This document shows, piece by piece, positions 7,453 to 17,921 of a stretch of DNA of 64,000 bases. The notes under the pieces were generated by a model. That model was not told the DNA's origin. It did not search any database and saw only the letters and a program-made list of their open reading frames with translations. Source of the DNA: Rhodoferax ferrireducens (lineage in GTDB: Bacteria; Pseudomonadota; Gammaproteobacteria; Burkholderiales; Burkholderiaceae_C); assembly GCA_002083775.1 (NCBI GenBank), contig MTEI01000002.1:186001-250000 (forward strand). The letters run 5' to 3'. Every line of letters starts with the position of its first letter. The stretch's first letter is position 1. The translations under genes were made by a program, and so were the position numbers.

Positions 7453-9492
7453 TTAATGCGCGCCGTCCAGGCGCGGGCGGGTTTTGTGGAAGGTGATCGG
7501 CAGGCCGTCTTGGGCGGCTGCCAGTTCCTGGCGTGACTGCTTGGCCACGCCGGGCTTGATCTTGCCCATAACGTGCATCTCGCACGGCTTGCAGTCAAAA
7601 CGCAGGGTGAGTTTTTCCTTGCCGTTGACCAGCTGTAGCGGTTCGGCTTTGACAAAGCCTTGCACGCCGGTCACGCCCTTGGCTTGTTTGGGGCACAAGC
7701 TCAAGGAAAACCGCACGCAATGCTTGGTGATCATCAGGCTGACCTCACCCAGCTCCTGCACCGCTTCATAGGCCGGAGCGATCACTTTGACACCGTGTTT
7801 GGCATAAAAGTCGTGTGCCTTTTGGTTGAACACATTGGCCAGGTAGCTCAAGGCGTCTTCAGGGTAGGGTACGGGCGGCGCCACCGGCACCGCGCGGGGC
7901 AGACGGGCGAAGCCGATGGCGCGCTCGGTTTCCAACTGTTCCACCGCCTCGCGGCGCAGGGTGTTGAGCAGGGAGCTGGGTAAAACTACAGCATCAAATC
8001 GGCCTCTAGCCCATGTCACGTCAGTGCTGATAGCTATGAAGTTGGTAGTCCCCAGGCGGCTGATCTGATGGCGGGCTTGTTCGGATGCCGCTGCCGTATC
8101 GTGCGCCTCCTGGCGCAGGGCGCCGGGAAAGGGCTGCTGCACTGTGGCACTAACGCCGTCTTCGTCAGTCAGGGTGAGTTGCACGGCCTCAGCCAGCACC
8201 TGCAGAGCCGCCCAGACACTGATGCGCCGGTCGCTGGATTTTTTGTCCAGCTGACGCAGCCAATGCACGTCGCGGTTGCGGTTGACCTCCACGCCTGCGC
8301 GCAGGTCTTTGAGGGTGTCCAAAGCATCTTTGGGGAACACACGCCAGCGACCCTTCTTGGCGCTGATCAGTTCAGCGCGGTTGATGGCCAGGCCTACCAG
8401 CTCTTTCTGCAGGTCGTAGTAACACAGGCCGTCGCCGTTGTGCAGTTCGGTGGTGCGGCTGGTGAGTTCGAGTTCCAGCCAGTTCGGGCCGGTCAACAGC
8501 ACATGGCCGATGGGCTGGCCGGGGTTTTTGGGGCTGTCAAACGCGCCAATCGTCTCTTGGCGGCCATTGACAAAGTAGTCGGTGAATTCGCGGTTGAAGT
8601 TCTGGTCAGGGTCAGGTGTGAAGGCGAACGTGGTTTTGCCGCTGCTGGCGCGCGCCAGCGGGTTATCGGAATGCTGGCGTTCTTCAATCACCTCATCCAG
8701 CAGCGTGCGGTAGTGCGCCGTGATGTTTTTCACATACGCCATGTCTTTGTAGCGGCCTTCGATCTTGAAGCTGCGCACCCCGGCATCCACCAGCGCGGTC
8801 ATGTTGGCGCTCTGGTTGTTGTCTTTCATGCTCAGCACATGTTTGTCATGAGCGACAAAACGGCCCTTGTCATCCAGCACCTGGTAGGGCAGGCGGCAAG
8901 CCTGGTTGCACTCGCCCCGGTTGGCGCTGCGCCCGGTGTGCGCGGCACTGATGTAACACTGGCCGCTGTAGGCCACACACAGTGCACCGTGCACAAAAAA
9001 TTCGATGGCGCAACGGTCAGGGTTGGTGGCGGCGCGAATGGCGGCAATCTGCTCCAGCGTCAGTTCGCGCGCCAGCACAATCTGCGAAAAGCCCACGTCT
9101 TGCAAAAAACGCGCTTTCTCGGGCGTGCGGATGTCGCATTGGGTGCTGGCGTGTAACTGGATCGGCGGCAGGTCCAGCTCAAGCAGGCCCATGTCCTGCA
9201 CGATCAGCGCGTCCACCCCTGCGTCATAAAGTTGCCAGGCCAGCTTACGGGCCGGTTCCAGCTCGTCGTCGCGCAGGATGGTGTTCAGGGTGACAAAAAT
9301 CCGGCTGTTGAAACGGTGCGCGTGCGTCACCAGCCGGGCGATGTCTGCTACAGAATTGTCAGCGCTCGACCGCGCGCCAAAACCGGGTCCGCCGATGTAG
9401 ACAGCATCCGCCCCGTGGTTGACGGCTTCGATGCCAATGGCGGCATCACGCGCCGGGGCTAACAATTCAAGTTGGTGGGGGAGCAAGGACAT
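7453..9492 (-). CDS. rlhA: U32-family protein, RlhA-like 23S rRNA hydroxylase
   Basis: 679 aa, matching the YdcP/RlhA branch of the U32 family, which hydroxylates C2501 of 23S rRNA. N-terminal LELLAPARD...GADAVYIGG is the family signature. The cysteine-rich region GQCYISAAHTGRSANRGEC..ACRLPY with SFKIEGRYKDMAYV is characteristic. A C-terminal extension holds paired cysteines (CKPCEMHVMGKI). One R1 repeat (7995-8045) is translated in frame near residues 485-500, in the less conserved C-terminal half. It converges with the REC-GGDEF gene. Confidence 0.85.
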   Translation of the reverse strand: MSLLPHQLELLAPARDAAIGIEAVNHGADAVYIGGPGFGARSSADNSVADIARLVTHAHRFNSRIFVTLNTILRDDELEPARKLAWQLYDAGVDALIVQDMGLLELDLPPIQLHASTQCDIRTPEKARFLQDVGFSQIVLARELTLEQIAAIRAATNPDRCAIEFFVHGALCVAYSGQCYISAAHTGRSANRGECNQACRLPYQVLDDKGRFVAHDKHVLSMKDNNQSANMTALVDAGVRSFKIEGRYKDMAYVKNITAHYRTLLDEVIEERQHSDNPLARASSGKTTFAFTPDPDQNFNREFTDYFVNGRQETIGAFDSPKNPGQPIGHVLLTGPNWLELELTSRTTELHNGDGLCYYDLQKELVGLAINRAELISAKKGRWRVFPKDALDTLKDLRAGVEVNRNRDVHWLRQLDKKSSDRRISVWAALQVLAEAVQLTLTDEDGVSATVQQPFPGALRQEAHDTAAASEQARHQISRLGTTNFIAISTDVTWARGRFDAVVLPSSLLNTLRREAVEQLETERAIGFARLPRAVPVAPPVPYPEDALSYLANVFNQKAHDFYAKHGVKVIAPAYEAVQELGEVSLMITKHCVRFSLSLCPKQAKGVTGVQGFVKAEPLQLVNGKEKLTLRFDCKPCEMHVMGKIKPGVAKQSRQELAAAQDGLPITFHKTRPRLDGAH
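7995..8045 (+). repeat. R1 hairpin repeat, copy 2 (inside rlhA)
   Basis: GGCCTCTAGCCC at one end and GATAGCTATGAA at the other; the centre is diverged. It lies antisense to the host gene, which reads it as the open frame FIAIS...WARGRF. Confidence 0.75.
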
Positions 9493-9597
9493 GGCCGGAA
9501 TTATCCCAGCCTGTGCGCGCCAAGGTGGCGTGTTGTCCCAAAGCCATGATCCGTCCCGGGTTGCGCCACCAGCGGCAACCCGGCCCGGCAGCGGTTC

Positions 9598-9861
9598 TTA
9601 GCGCCAGTAGGCCGGGTCCAGTGCCGACCAGCGCGCCGGGCGGGCGCGCTCCTGCATCCATTCCGGCGCGCCAATGTCTTTCAGCGTTTCGGCGCTCAGA
9701 CCGTCCAGTGCCGTGAGCTGGTCATCGGTCAGCCCGTGCTGCTGGGTGAGCGTCACGTGCTGCAAAAAATCGCGCACGCCAACCACCCACGGGTGAATGG
9801 CGGGAAACCAGTCGGCATGTGCGGGCGATCCGAGTTCGGCGTGAAGGCAAACACTGTTCAT
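9598..9861 (-). CDS. Small protein divergent from LysR regulator, function unknown
   Basis: An 87-aa soluble protein starting MNSVCLHAELG. I choose this ATG because GAGGTGATT precedes it at good spacing; longer in-frame starts run into the promoter region. The C-terminal stretch DGLSAETLKDIGAPEWMQER recalls the DUF1127-type tail, but the N-terminus differs, so I do not assign a family. Tryptophan-rich (WFPAIHPWV). Its divergent position suggests it is the target of the neighbouring LysR protein. Confidence 0.65.
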   Translation of the reverse strand: MNSVCLHAELGSPAHADWFPAIHPWVVGVRDFLQHVTLTQQHGLTDDQLTALDGLSAETLKDIGAPEWMQERARPARWSALDPAYWR

Positions 9862-9889
9862 AACAATCACCTCAAATTGGTGGAACACG

Positions 9890-9964
9890 TTGGTAAGCAT
9901 ATGCCTTAATATCCGAGAAGAAAATCGATATATTCTGCATAGATTGTTCAAAAATACTTACCAA
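9890..9964. promoter_or_regulatory. Divergent control region with 8-bp inverted repeat
   Basis: TTGGTAAG (9890-9897) and CTTACCAA (9957-9964) are perfect inverted copies 59 bases apart, one near each divergent start codon. Between them lies the near-palindrome AAGCATATGCCTT. This arrangement fits a LysR-type regulator that controls itself and the small gene opposite. No strong -10/-35 pair could be fixed. Confidence 0.45.
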
Positions 9965-9966
9965 TC

Positions 9967-10953
9967 ATGTCCCGATTGCCGCTTCACACCTTGCCGGCGT
10001 TTCGCGTCGTGGCGCGCCTGGGCAACCTGCGGGCGGCCGCACAAGAGCTGCACCTGACGCATAGCGCCGTCAGCCAGCAGATCAAACAGCTCGAAGAACA
10101 GGTGGGTTTTGAGCTATTTGACCGGCGCGGGCGGCGTATCGTGCTCAATGCTGCCGGCGCGACCTTGCAGCGTTATGTCGAGCCTGCGCTGACCCGGCTG
10201 GACGAAGGGCTGCGCGCGGCCATGGCCACCGCAAAAGGCGATGCGCAGCGCCTGCGCCTGACGCTGATGCCGTCGTTTGCACAGCGCTGGTTATTGCCCC
10301 GCGTACCCAGCTGGCATGAACGTTATCCCGGCATCAGCCTGGAGTTACACACCTCGCAACACATTGTGGATCTGGCGCATGAAGGGTTTCACGCCGCGCT
10401 GCGCCAGGGGGTCGGACCGTGGCGCGGGCTGCAGGCCGAACAACTCATCGATTCACCGTTGATTGCCCTGGGCTCACCCGCAGCGGCAGGCCGGTTACAG
10501 GGCCGCAGCACCGACGCGCTGGCCGAGGAACCGTTGCTGGGTAACAACGAGTTGTGGGAGCGCTGGTTTGCGCTCGGGAACTGCCAGGTCGCGGTCAACC
10601 CGGTGGCCACCTTCAACGATTCGGGCCTGATGCTGCAGGCGGTGGAACAGGATATGGGCATCGGGCTGGCGCGTGAGGTGCTGGCGGCCGACGCCCTGCG
10701 CCAAGGGAAGCTGGTGCGCCTGTCGCCGTGGGCCCTGCCCGACGCCACCGCCTACACGTATTGGTGTGTTTTTCCACCCGAACTGGCGGGTTGGCCACCG
10801 TTGTTGGCCTTTCGCACCTGGCTGCATGAGGAACTGGCGTCGTCGCTGCAAGGCCTGCCCGCCATGACGGCCACCACCGGGCGGATGGCACCGCCAGACG
10901 CTGCCACGGTGTCAGTCGTCAAGTCGCTGAACCGGCGCAAGACGGACTTCTAA
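9967..10953 (+). CDS. LysR-family transcriptional regulator (GcvA-like)
   Basis: 328 aa. The winged HTH (residues 1-60) reads LPAFRVVARLGNLRAAAQELHLTHSAVSQQIKQLEEQVGFELFDRRGRR, split here by function: recognition helix around HSAVSQQIKQLE. A two-lobed ligand-binding domain follows (about 90-300), with VNPVATFNDSGLMLQAVEQ and MGIGLAREVL typical of the GcvA/AmpR branch. The effector is unknown. It is divergent from the 87-aa gene and followed after 10 bases by the DUF1624 gene. Confidence 0.9.
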   Translation: MSRLPLHTLPAFRVVARLGNLRAAAQELHLTHSAVSQQIKQLEEQVGFELFDRRGRRIVLNAAGATLQRYVEPALTRLDEGLRAAMATAKGDAQRLRLTLMPSFAQRWLLPRVPSWHERYPGISLELHTSQHIVDLAHEGFHAALRQGVGPWRGLQAEQLIDSPLIALGSPAAAGRLQGRSTDALAEEPLLGNNELWERWFALGNCQVAVNPVATFNDSGLMLQAVEQDMGIGLAREVLAADALRQGKLVRLSPWALPDATAYTYWCVFPPELAGWPPLLAFRTWLHEELASSLQGLPAMTATTGRMAPPDAATVSVVKSLNRRKTDF

Positions 10954-10963
10954 ACTCACGTAC

Positions 10964-11713
10964 ATGACCCAACCACGTTTTGACACCCTGGACGCCCTGC
11001 GTGGGCTGGCCATGGTGTGGATGACACTGTTTCACTTCAGTTTTGACCTGAACCACTTTGGTTTCATCCAGCAAGACTTTTACCGCAACCCGGTCTGGAC
11101 TTGGCAACGCACGCTGATCGTCAGCCTGTTTCTCTTCTGCGCTGGTTTGGGGCAAGCGGTGGCCGTGGCGCAAGGCCAGAGCTGGCCGCGCTTCTGGCGG
11201 CGCTGGGCGCAGATTGCGGCGTGCGCGGTGGGGGTCACACTGGGCTCCTGGTGGATGTACCCGCAAACCTTCATCTACTTTGGCGTGTTGCACGGTCTGG
11301 CGCTGATGCTGGTGGTGGTGAGCCTCAACGCGCACTGGGGGCGCTGGTTGTGGCTGCTGGGCGCGCTGGCGATCGCCTCCAAATTTATAGCTGCTAGCGC
11401 TTTATCTATATGGGCTAGCGGCCAATTTGTTGCTCAAATGAATGCACCGGCACTGAACTGGCTGGGCTGGATCACGCACAAGCCCGTCACCGAAGATTAC
11501 GTGCCGCTGTTCCCGTGGCTGGGGGTGATGTGGTGGGGTGTGGCGGCGGGCAGCTGGCTATTGCGCTCGCGCCCGGCGGTGTTGCAGCGCGCGCTGGCAC
11601 CTGCCTTACAGCCCTTGGCCGTGCTGGGGCGCTGGAGTTTGAGCTATTACATGTTGCACCAGCCGGTGCTTTTGGGGCTGCTGACGGTGGTGGCCTGGCT
11701 TGGTCGGCCATGA
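10964..11713 (+). CDS. DUF1624 / acyltransferase-like membrane protein
   Basis: 249 aa with about seven hydrophobic segments. FDTLDALRGLAMVWMTLFHF at the N-terminus and LGRWSLSYYMLHQPVLLG at the C-terminus match DUF1624 (related to heparan-alpha-glucosaminide N-acetyltransferase/YeiB-type proteins). The biochemical role of bacterial members is not established. An R1 repeat (11381-11429) is read in frame as KFIAASALSIWASGQF, inside a loop or helix about two thirds along. Confidence 0.82.
   Translation: MTQPRFDTLDALRGLAMVWMTLFHFSFDLNHFGFIQQDFYRNPVWTWQRTLIVSLFLFCAGLGQAVAVAQGQSWPRFWRRWAQIAACAVGVTLGSWWMYPQTFIYFGVLHGLALMLVVVSLNAHWGRWLWLLGALAIASKFIAASALSIWASGQFVAQMNAPALNWLGWITHKPVTEDYVPLFPWLGVMWWGVAAGSWLLRSRPAVLQRALAPALQPLAVLGRWSLSYYMLHQPVLLGLLTVVAWLGRP
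11381..11429 (-). repeat. R1 hairpin repeat, copy 3 (inside DUF1624 gene)
   Basis: AAATTTATAGCTGCTAGC ... ATGGGCTAGCGGCCAAT is the R1 sequence in reverse orientation, read in frame by the host gene. Confidence 0.82.
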
Positions 11714-11738
11714 AAAACGCGGCCCGAAGCCGCGTTTG
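11714..11738 (-). terminator. Rho-independent terminator after the parvulin gene
   Basis: Perfect 9-bp stem AAACGCGGC/GCCGCGTTT with loop CCGAA (11715-11737). On the minus strand it is followed by further T residues, giving a five-T run. It lies between convergent genes and may serve both. Confidence 0.8.
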
Positions 11739-11758
11739 TGTGGCCAGGAAGCGCCGTC

Positions 11759-12544
11759 TTACTCGATCTTGGCCTTGGCGCGCAAGTCGCTTTGGTACTT
11801 GGCCAGCTTTTGCTGCTGCAGTTGCTGGGCAATCTGAGGCTTGACATCTTCAAACTTGGGCAACTGCGCTTCACGCACGTCGTCCAGGCGGATGATGTGG
11901 TAACCAAACTGGGATTTGACCGGGGTCTCGGTCAGTTGTCCCTTTTTCAAATCGGTGAGTGCCTGGGCAAACTCGGCCACGTAGTTGCTGGCAGGTGCCC
12001 AGTCCAGGTCGCCACCGTTGGCACCAGAGCCTGGGTCTTTGCTGGATTTTTTGGCGATGTCTTCAAACTTGCCGCCTTTTTTCAGCTGGGCGATGATGGC
12101 TTTGGCGTCGGCTTCTTTTTCCACCAGGATGTGGCGCGCCTTGTACTCCTTGCCGCTGTTGGCGGCGGCAAACTTGTCGTACTCGGCCTTGATTTCGTCA
12201 TCAGTGACGGCATTGGTCTTCTGGTAATTGGTGAACAGGTCACGGATCAAAATGGTCTGGCGCGCCAATTCCATTTGCACCTTGTAGTCTTCGGTGGTGT
12301 CGAGCGCCTGTTTCTGGGCTTCCTGGATGAAGATTTCACGGGCAATCACTTCGTCCTTGATCTGCTGTTCGATCTCGGGGGTGACTTCGCGGCCGGTGCG
12401 GGCGATTTGCTGGCTTAGTGCCTGCACGCGCGCCAGGGGCACCGCCTTGCCGTTGACGATGGCCAGGTTTTGCGCGCTGGCCAAGGGTGACAGGGCAGCC
12501 ACCAGGGCCGCCAGCGCAAAGCTTGTGACGAGTTTGTTTTTCAT
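11759..12544 (-). CDS. Periplasmic peptidyl-prolyl isomerase, parvulin type
   Basis: 261 aa. A Sec signal peptide (MKNKLVTSFALAALVAAL..ASA) precedes a SurA/PpiC-like helical N-domain. The parvulin domain (about 133-225) shows YKARHILVEKEADAKA, GGKFEDIAKKSSKDPG, GGDLDW and KSQFGYHIIRLDD. The role is folding of exported proteins in the periplasm. It is the last gene of the leftward selO operon, 55 bases after bolA, and is followed by a clear terminator. Confidence 0.9.
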   Translation of the reverse strand: MKNKLVTSFALAALVAALSPLASAQNLAIVNGKAVPLARVQALSQQIARTGREVTPEIEQQIKDEVIAREIFIQEAQKQALDTTEDYKVQMELARQTILIRDLFTNYQKTNAVTDDEIKAEYDKFAAANSGKEYKARHILVEKEADAKAIIAQLKKGGKFEDIAKKSSKDPGSGANGGDLDWAPASNYVAEFAQALTDLKKGQLTETPVKSQFGYHIIRLDDVREAQLPKFEDVKPQIAQQLQQQKLAKYQSDLRAKAKIE

Positions 12545-12598
12545 GCAAATTTCCTGAGTTTCAATAGTGGGTAAGCGAGTTTGGGATGTCGGATGGCG

Positions 12599-12883
12599 TC
12601 AGGCCGCGGGGGGCACTTTGGCTTCGATGGCCAGCGCGTGCAGGCCTTGGTCGATGAAATCTTGCAGCGCATCATACACAAGCCGGTGCCGCGCCACCGG
12701 CGGCTTGCCGACAAAAAGCGTCGACGTGATACGCACCCTGAAATGGGTGCCAAAACCCGTGCCGTTGGCACCGATATGGCCGCTGTGCTGGCTGCTTTCG
12801 TCAATCACTTCCAGCGCGCTGGGTTGTAGCAAGCTTTGCAGGCGCTGCTGCAGCAGCGCTGCGGTTGGGGCGGCGGTGGTCAT
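12599..12883 (-). CDS. BolA-family protein
   Basis: 94 aa. [26 protein letters not shown] and [27 protein letters not shown] are the BolA/IbaG signature, with the conserved His in the HSGH and RHR regions. BolA proteins work with monothiol glutaredoxins in iron-sulfur handling. The start codon overlaps the yciB stop as ATGA, indicating translational coupling. Confidence 0.92.
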   Translation of the reverse strand: MTTAAPTAALLQQRLQSLLQPSALEVIDESSQHSGHIGANGTGFGTHFRVRITSTLFVGKPPVARHRLVYDALQDFIDQGLHALAIEAKVPPAA

Positions 12884-13443
12884 GGCTGGGTGCTCTTTTC
12901 GGTCATGTCGGACTCGTCGTCATCCTTGAGATAACGCGCAATGTAAAACCCTTGGCCGACGATGAAAATGAGGGGGAACACATAGCCCCAGATCTTGAAG
13001 TTGACCCAGGCCTCGGTGCTGAAATAAGCCGCCACATAACCGTTGATGGTGGCCATGAAGGCGCTGTAACCCACCCACAGCACATTCAGGCGCATCCACA
13101 CCGGCTCGGGCAGCGTGAGCTGGCTGCCCAGCAGTGCTTTGAGAAAGTTCTTTTTGTAAACCCACACCGCCACACCCAGGCCGATGGCCATGGCGGCATA
13201 CAGCACGGTGGGCTTCCATTTGATGAAGCGCTCGTCGTGCAGCACCAAGGTTAGTGTGCCAAACACCAGGATCAGCGCCAGCGTGATCTTGTGCATGGCG
13301 GTCAGTTTGCGGTCGATGGCGTAGATCACCCCCATCTGCACCACCGTGGCGGCCATCAGCACGGCGGTGCCAATGTAGATGTCGTAAAGCTTGAAGGCGC
13401 CAAAAAACAGCAGGATAGGAAAGAAGTCGATGAGTATTTTCAT
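12880..13443 (-). CDS. yciB: Inner membrane septation-type protein YciB (IspZ)
   Basis: 187 aa with five to six hydrophobic segments. [51 protein letters not shown] and [17 protein letters not shown] match the YciB/intracellular septation protein A family, linked to cell-envelope synthesis. Overlaps msrB upstream and bolA downstream by 4 bases each (ATGA). Confidence 0.92.
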   Translation of the reverse strand: MKILIDFFPILLFFGAFKLYDIYIGTAVLMAATVVQMGVIYAIDRKLTAMHKITLALILVFGTLTLVLHDERFIKWKPTVLYAAMAIGLGVAVWVYKKNFLKALLGSQLTLPEPVWMRLNVLWVGYSAFMATINGYVAAYFSTEAWVNFKIWGYVFPLIFIVGQGFYIARYLKDDDESDMTEKSTQP

Positions 13444-13871
13444 GAAGGGCTGAAGTTTAACGAGGCCGAGTTCATGCAGTAACGCAGGCCGGTGGGGGCC
13501 GGCCCATCGTCAAAGACATGACCCAGGTGCGCACCACACTGGGCGCACACGGTTTCCACACGGGTCATGCCGTGGCTGCGGTCGGTGATCTCGGTGATGG
13601 CGCCGGGTAGCGCCAGCGAAAAGCTCGGCCAGCCGCAGTGTGCGTCGAACTTGGTGTTGGCATCGAACAGCTTGTTGCCGCAGCAAATGCAGTGGTAGCT
13701 GCCGTCCGCCCAGTGGCGGGCGTATTTGCCGGTAAAAGGCCGCTCGGTGGCGGCCTGGCGGGTGACCTGAAAGGCACCGGGTTCAGCGCCTTTGTCTTTC
13801 AGCAGGGCCTGCCACTCGGCATCGGTTTTTTGCACGGGAAATGTCATGGTTTGGCTTTCAGTGGGGGTCAT
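13440..13871 (-). CDS. msrB: Peptide-methionine (R)-S-oxide reductase
   Basis: About 143 aa. Two CxxC zinc pairs (YHCICC and ETVCAQCG) and the catalytic RYCMN motif identify MsrB, which repairs methionine-R-sulfoxide. GWPSF and GHVFDDGP are also family hallmarks. I choose the ATG at 13871 because it forms an ATGA overlap with the selO stop, like the next two junctions; ATGs at 13880 and 13847 are alternatives. Confidence 0.93.
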   Translation of the reverse strand: MTPTESQTMTFPVQKTDAEWQALLKDKGAEPGAFQVTRQAATERPFTGKYARHWADGSYHCICCGNKLFDANTKFDAHCGWPSFSLALPGAITEITDRSHGMTRVETVCAQCGAHLGHVFDDGPAPTGLRYCMNSASLNFSPS

Positions 13872-15415
13872 GAACTGCAACTGATCTCGATCTGGCTGGC
13901 CCAGTCAGGCGGAAAACCGGCCAGCGTCTCAAACGCCGGGTGTTCATCATAGGGGCGCTGCAAGACAGCCAGCACATTCGCTACGCCGCTGTAGTCTTTT
14001 TGCCGGGCGGCTTCGATGGTTTGTTCGCCCAGGTAGTTGCGCAGCACAAACTTGGGGTTAACCTTAAGCATCAAATTGGCCTCTAGCCCTTGTTCTGAAA
14101 GGGATGATAGCTCTTGATAGCGTAGCAACCAGGCATCAAAGGCTGGGCGACTGATGAACAGGTCGCGCACCGGCTCGTAGTCGCAAGCGGCACGGGCGTG
14201 GCTTAAACGCCGCCAGAAGATGGTGTAGTCCACCCGGTCTTGCGCCAGCAGCGCCAAGGTGTCGCGGATGAGTGTGGACACAGTCTTGGCATCGTTGGGG
14301 TTGTCGCTTGCGCCATCAGCGTTGCCCTCTGGCGGCGCGCTGCTGAGGGCTGGCTCGGGCACGCCACCCAGCCCCAGTTTGGCACGCATCAGGCCCTGAT
14401 ACGTCTGTATGAACAGGGGCTGGAAAGCCTCGAGTGCCTGCTCGGCCAGTTTCGGGCTTTCTATCAAGGGCAGTAACGCGTGCGCCAGCGCGTACAGGTT
14501 CCAGTGGGCAATCTCGGGCTGTTGGTCAAAGGCATAGCGCCCGCTGCGGTCGGTATGGTTGCAAATGTGGCCTGGGTCAAATGCGTCCATAAAGGCAAAC
14601 GGGCCGTAGTCCATGGTCAGGCCCAGAATGCTCATGTTGTCGGTGTTCATCACCCCATGACAAAATCCCACCGCCTGCCAGTGGGCCACCATCACCGCCG
14701 TGCGCGCCACCACCGCCTGCAGCCAGCTGGCGTAGGTGTTATCGCCAAGCAGGGGCTGGCTGCGGCAATCAGGGTAAAAACTGTCGATGACAAAGTCGGC
14801 CAGGGTTTTGAGTTCGCCATGCTGCCCGCGGCTGGCAAAGTGCTCGAAGTGACCAAAACGGATGAAACTCGGCGCCAGCCGGGTCACCACCGCGGCGGTT
14901 TCCACGGTTTCGCGCAGCACGGGCGCATCAGAACCGGTGACGCACAGCGCGCGAGTGGTCGGGATGCCCAGCGCGTGCATGGCTTCAGAGCATAAAAACT
15001 CGCGGATGCTGCTGCGCAACACGGCCCGGCCATCACCCATGCGCGAGTAGGGCGTGAGGCCTGAGCCTTTGAGCTGAATCTCCCAGCCGTGGGCCTCGCC
15101 CAGCAAGATGGCCCGGCCATCACCCAGTTGCCCGGCCCAGTTACCAAACTGGTGGCCGCTGTAAACGCTGGCCAGCGGCTGCGTGCCCGAGACCGGCTGG
15201 TTGCCAGACAAGGCTTGCAGCCAGCCCGGCTCGTTCGCCCAGTGTTCACCCAGACCCAGCAGCGCCGCTGCGCTTGGGCTCTGGCCCACCCAATACGGCG
15301 CGGGCAGCGGCTGTGGCGCCAGCGGGGTGAAAAAAGGGGCGCCCAGGCGGTGAAAGCGGTTGTTCCAAGCCAGCGGCGTTTTGACCAGTTGCAGTGAGGT
15401 GGCGGGTGCGTTCAT
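13868..15415 (-). CDS. selO: Protein adenylyltransferase SelO (YdiU/UPF0061)
   Basis: 515 aa pseudokinase-fold enzyme that AMPylates redox proteins in E. coli. Visible hallmarks: [23 protein letters not shown], given here in part as [24 protein letters not shown]-like [27 protein letters not shown] and [13 protein letters not shown]. Start at MNAPATSLQ (15415); an ATG nine bases earlier is possible. An R1 repeat (14072-14117) is read in frame as [15 protein letters not shown] near the C-terminal region. It is the first gene of the leftward operon with msrB, yciB, bolA and the parvulin. Confidence 0.93.
   Translation of the reverse strand: MNAPATSLQLVKTPLAWNNRFHRLGAPFFTPLAPQPLPAPYWVGQSPSAAALLGLGEHWANEPGWLQALSGNQPVSGTQPLASVYSGHQFGNWAGQLGDGRAILLGEAHGWEIQLKGSGLTPYSRMGDGRAVLRSSIREFLCSEAMHALGIPTTRALCVTGSDAPVLRETVETAAVVTRLAPSFIRFGHFEHFASRGQHGELKTLADFVIDSFYPDCRSQPLLGDNTYASWLQAVVARTAVMVAHWQAVGFCHGVMNTDNMSILGLTMDYGPFAFMDAFDPGHICNHTDRSGRYAFDQQPEIAHWNLYALAHALLPLIESPKLAEQALEAFQPLFIQTYQGLMRAKLGLGGVPEPALSSAPPEGNADGASDNPNDAKTVSTLIRDTLALLAQDRVDYTIFWRRLSHARAACDYEPVRDLFISRPAFDAWLLRYQELSSLSEQGLEANLMLKVNPKFVLRNYLGEQTIEAARQKDYSGVANVLAVLQRPYDEHPAFETLAGFPPDWASQIEISCSS
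14072..14117 (+). repeat. R1 hairpin repeat, copy 4 (inside selO)
   Basis: AAATTGGCCTCTAGCCCTT...AAAGGG.TGATAGCTCTTGA. Antisense to selO, and read in a different frame from the other reverse copies, again without a stop. Confidence 0.82.
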
Positions 15416-15571
15416 GGGCTGCATTGTGGGGGGCTGGCGCCAAACCCTGTGCTGGCAGGGGCATCCAAAAAAACCGTTGCGCAAGCGTGCGGCGGGTGGT
15501 CTGGGTGCGGTTTGGGGGCTGAAATTCGCAGTACGATGCACGGCCAATTCAAACACAAGAGGAGACAAAAC

Positions 15572-17215
<1,644 letters not shown>

Positions 17216-17244
17216 AAATCGCAGTTTTCAAACTTGGCCACATC

Positions 17245-17535
17245 ATGAAGCCCTCATTGGCACTCGCTGCCCATCGCGGAGAAATCCGCAACATCGTGCA
17301 TTTGCACCGAGCCCAAAATGCGCGCGTGTTCGGCTCGGTGGCGCGCGGCACAGACGCTGAGGGCAGCGACCTGGATATCCTGATCGACACCACGGCAGCC
17401 ACAACGCTGTTTGACATCGGCGCGATTCGTTTCAAGTTACGTCACTTGCTGGGGGTTCCGGTGGATGTCCTGACCCCGATGGCGCTACCCGATAGTTTTC
17501 GTCAAACCGTGATGGTCGAGGCTGTTCCGGTATGA
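17245..17535 (+). CDS. mntA: MNT-domain nucleotidyltransferase, antitoxin of HEPN/MNT pair
   Basis: 96 aa. The minimal nucleotidyltransferase motif FGSVARGTDAEGSDLDILID is complete (GSxxRG plus DxD). MntA-type antitoxins silence HepT by AMPylating it. The stop overlaps the hepT start (ATGA). A paralogue with a damaged motif lies at 31892. Confidence 0.88.
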   Translation: MKPSLALAAHRGEIRNIVHLHRAQNARVFGSVARGTDAEGSDLDILIDTTAATTLFDIGAIRFKLRHLLGVPVDVLTPMALPDSFRQTVMVEAVPV

Positions 17536-17888
17536 GCGGCAGTGCCCTGCGTCTGGGTGATTACCTGACGCATATTCTTGAGGCTATCGATCGCATTGAG
17601 CGCTATTGTGCGGATGTGAACGAGGTGACGTTTCTTGCCAACCCCATGGTTCAGGATGCCGTGATCCGCAATTTTGAAGTGATTGGTGAGGCCAGCAAAA
17701 ACATTGAACGCGTGGCACCGCAATTTGTGGCTGCGCATCCAGAACTCCCGATTGCCTTCGCCTACGACATGCGCAACATACTGGCACATGGCTATTACAA
17801 AGTGGATTTGGAGGTGGTCTGGCGGACCATTGAGCGTGATTTGCCGTATCTGCGGAGCCAAGTTGTCAGCGCGCTCAAAGATGTCTGA
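17532..17888 (+). CDS. hepT: HEPN-domain RNase toxin HepT-like
   Basis: 118 aa all-helical protein. YDMRNILAHGYY contains RX4HXY, the catalytic motif of HepT-type HEPN ribonucleases. IRNFEVIGEASKNIE is also typical. Paired with mntA by a 4-base overlap. The pair sits between an acyl-CoA ligase and livH, an unexpected spot for a toxin-antitoxin module, and probably inserted into an older operon. Confidence 0.88.
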   Translation: MSGSALRLGDYLTHILEAIDRIERYCADVNEVTFLANPMVQDAVIRNFEVIGEASKNIERVAPQFVAAHPELPIAFAYDMRNILAHGYYKVDLEVVWRTIERDLPYLRSQVVSALKDV

Positions 17889-17921
17889 TTGTCAGACTGG
17901 CTTGCAGCGGCAAAAGTCCCT

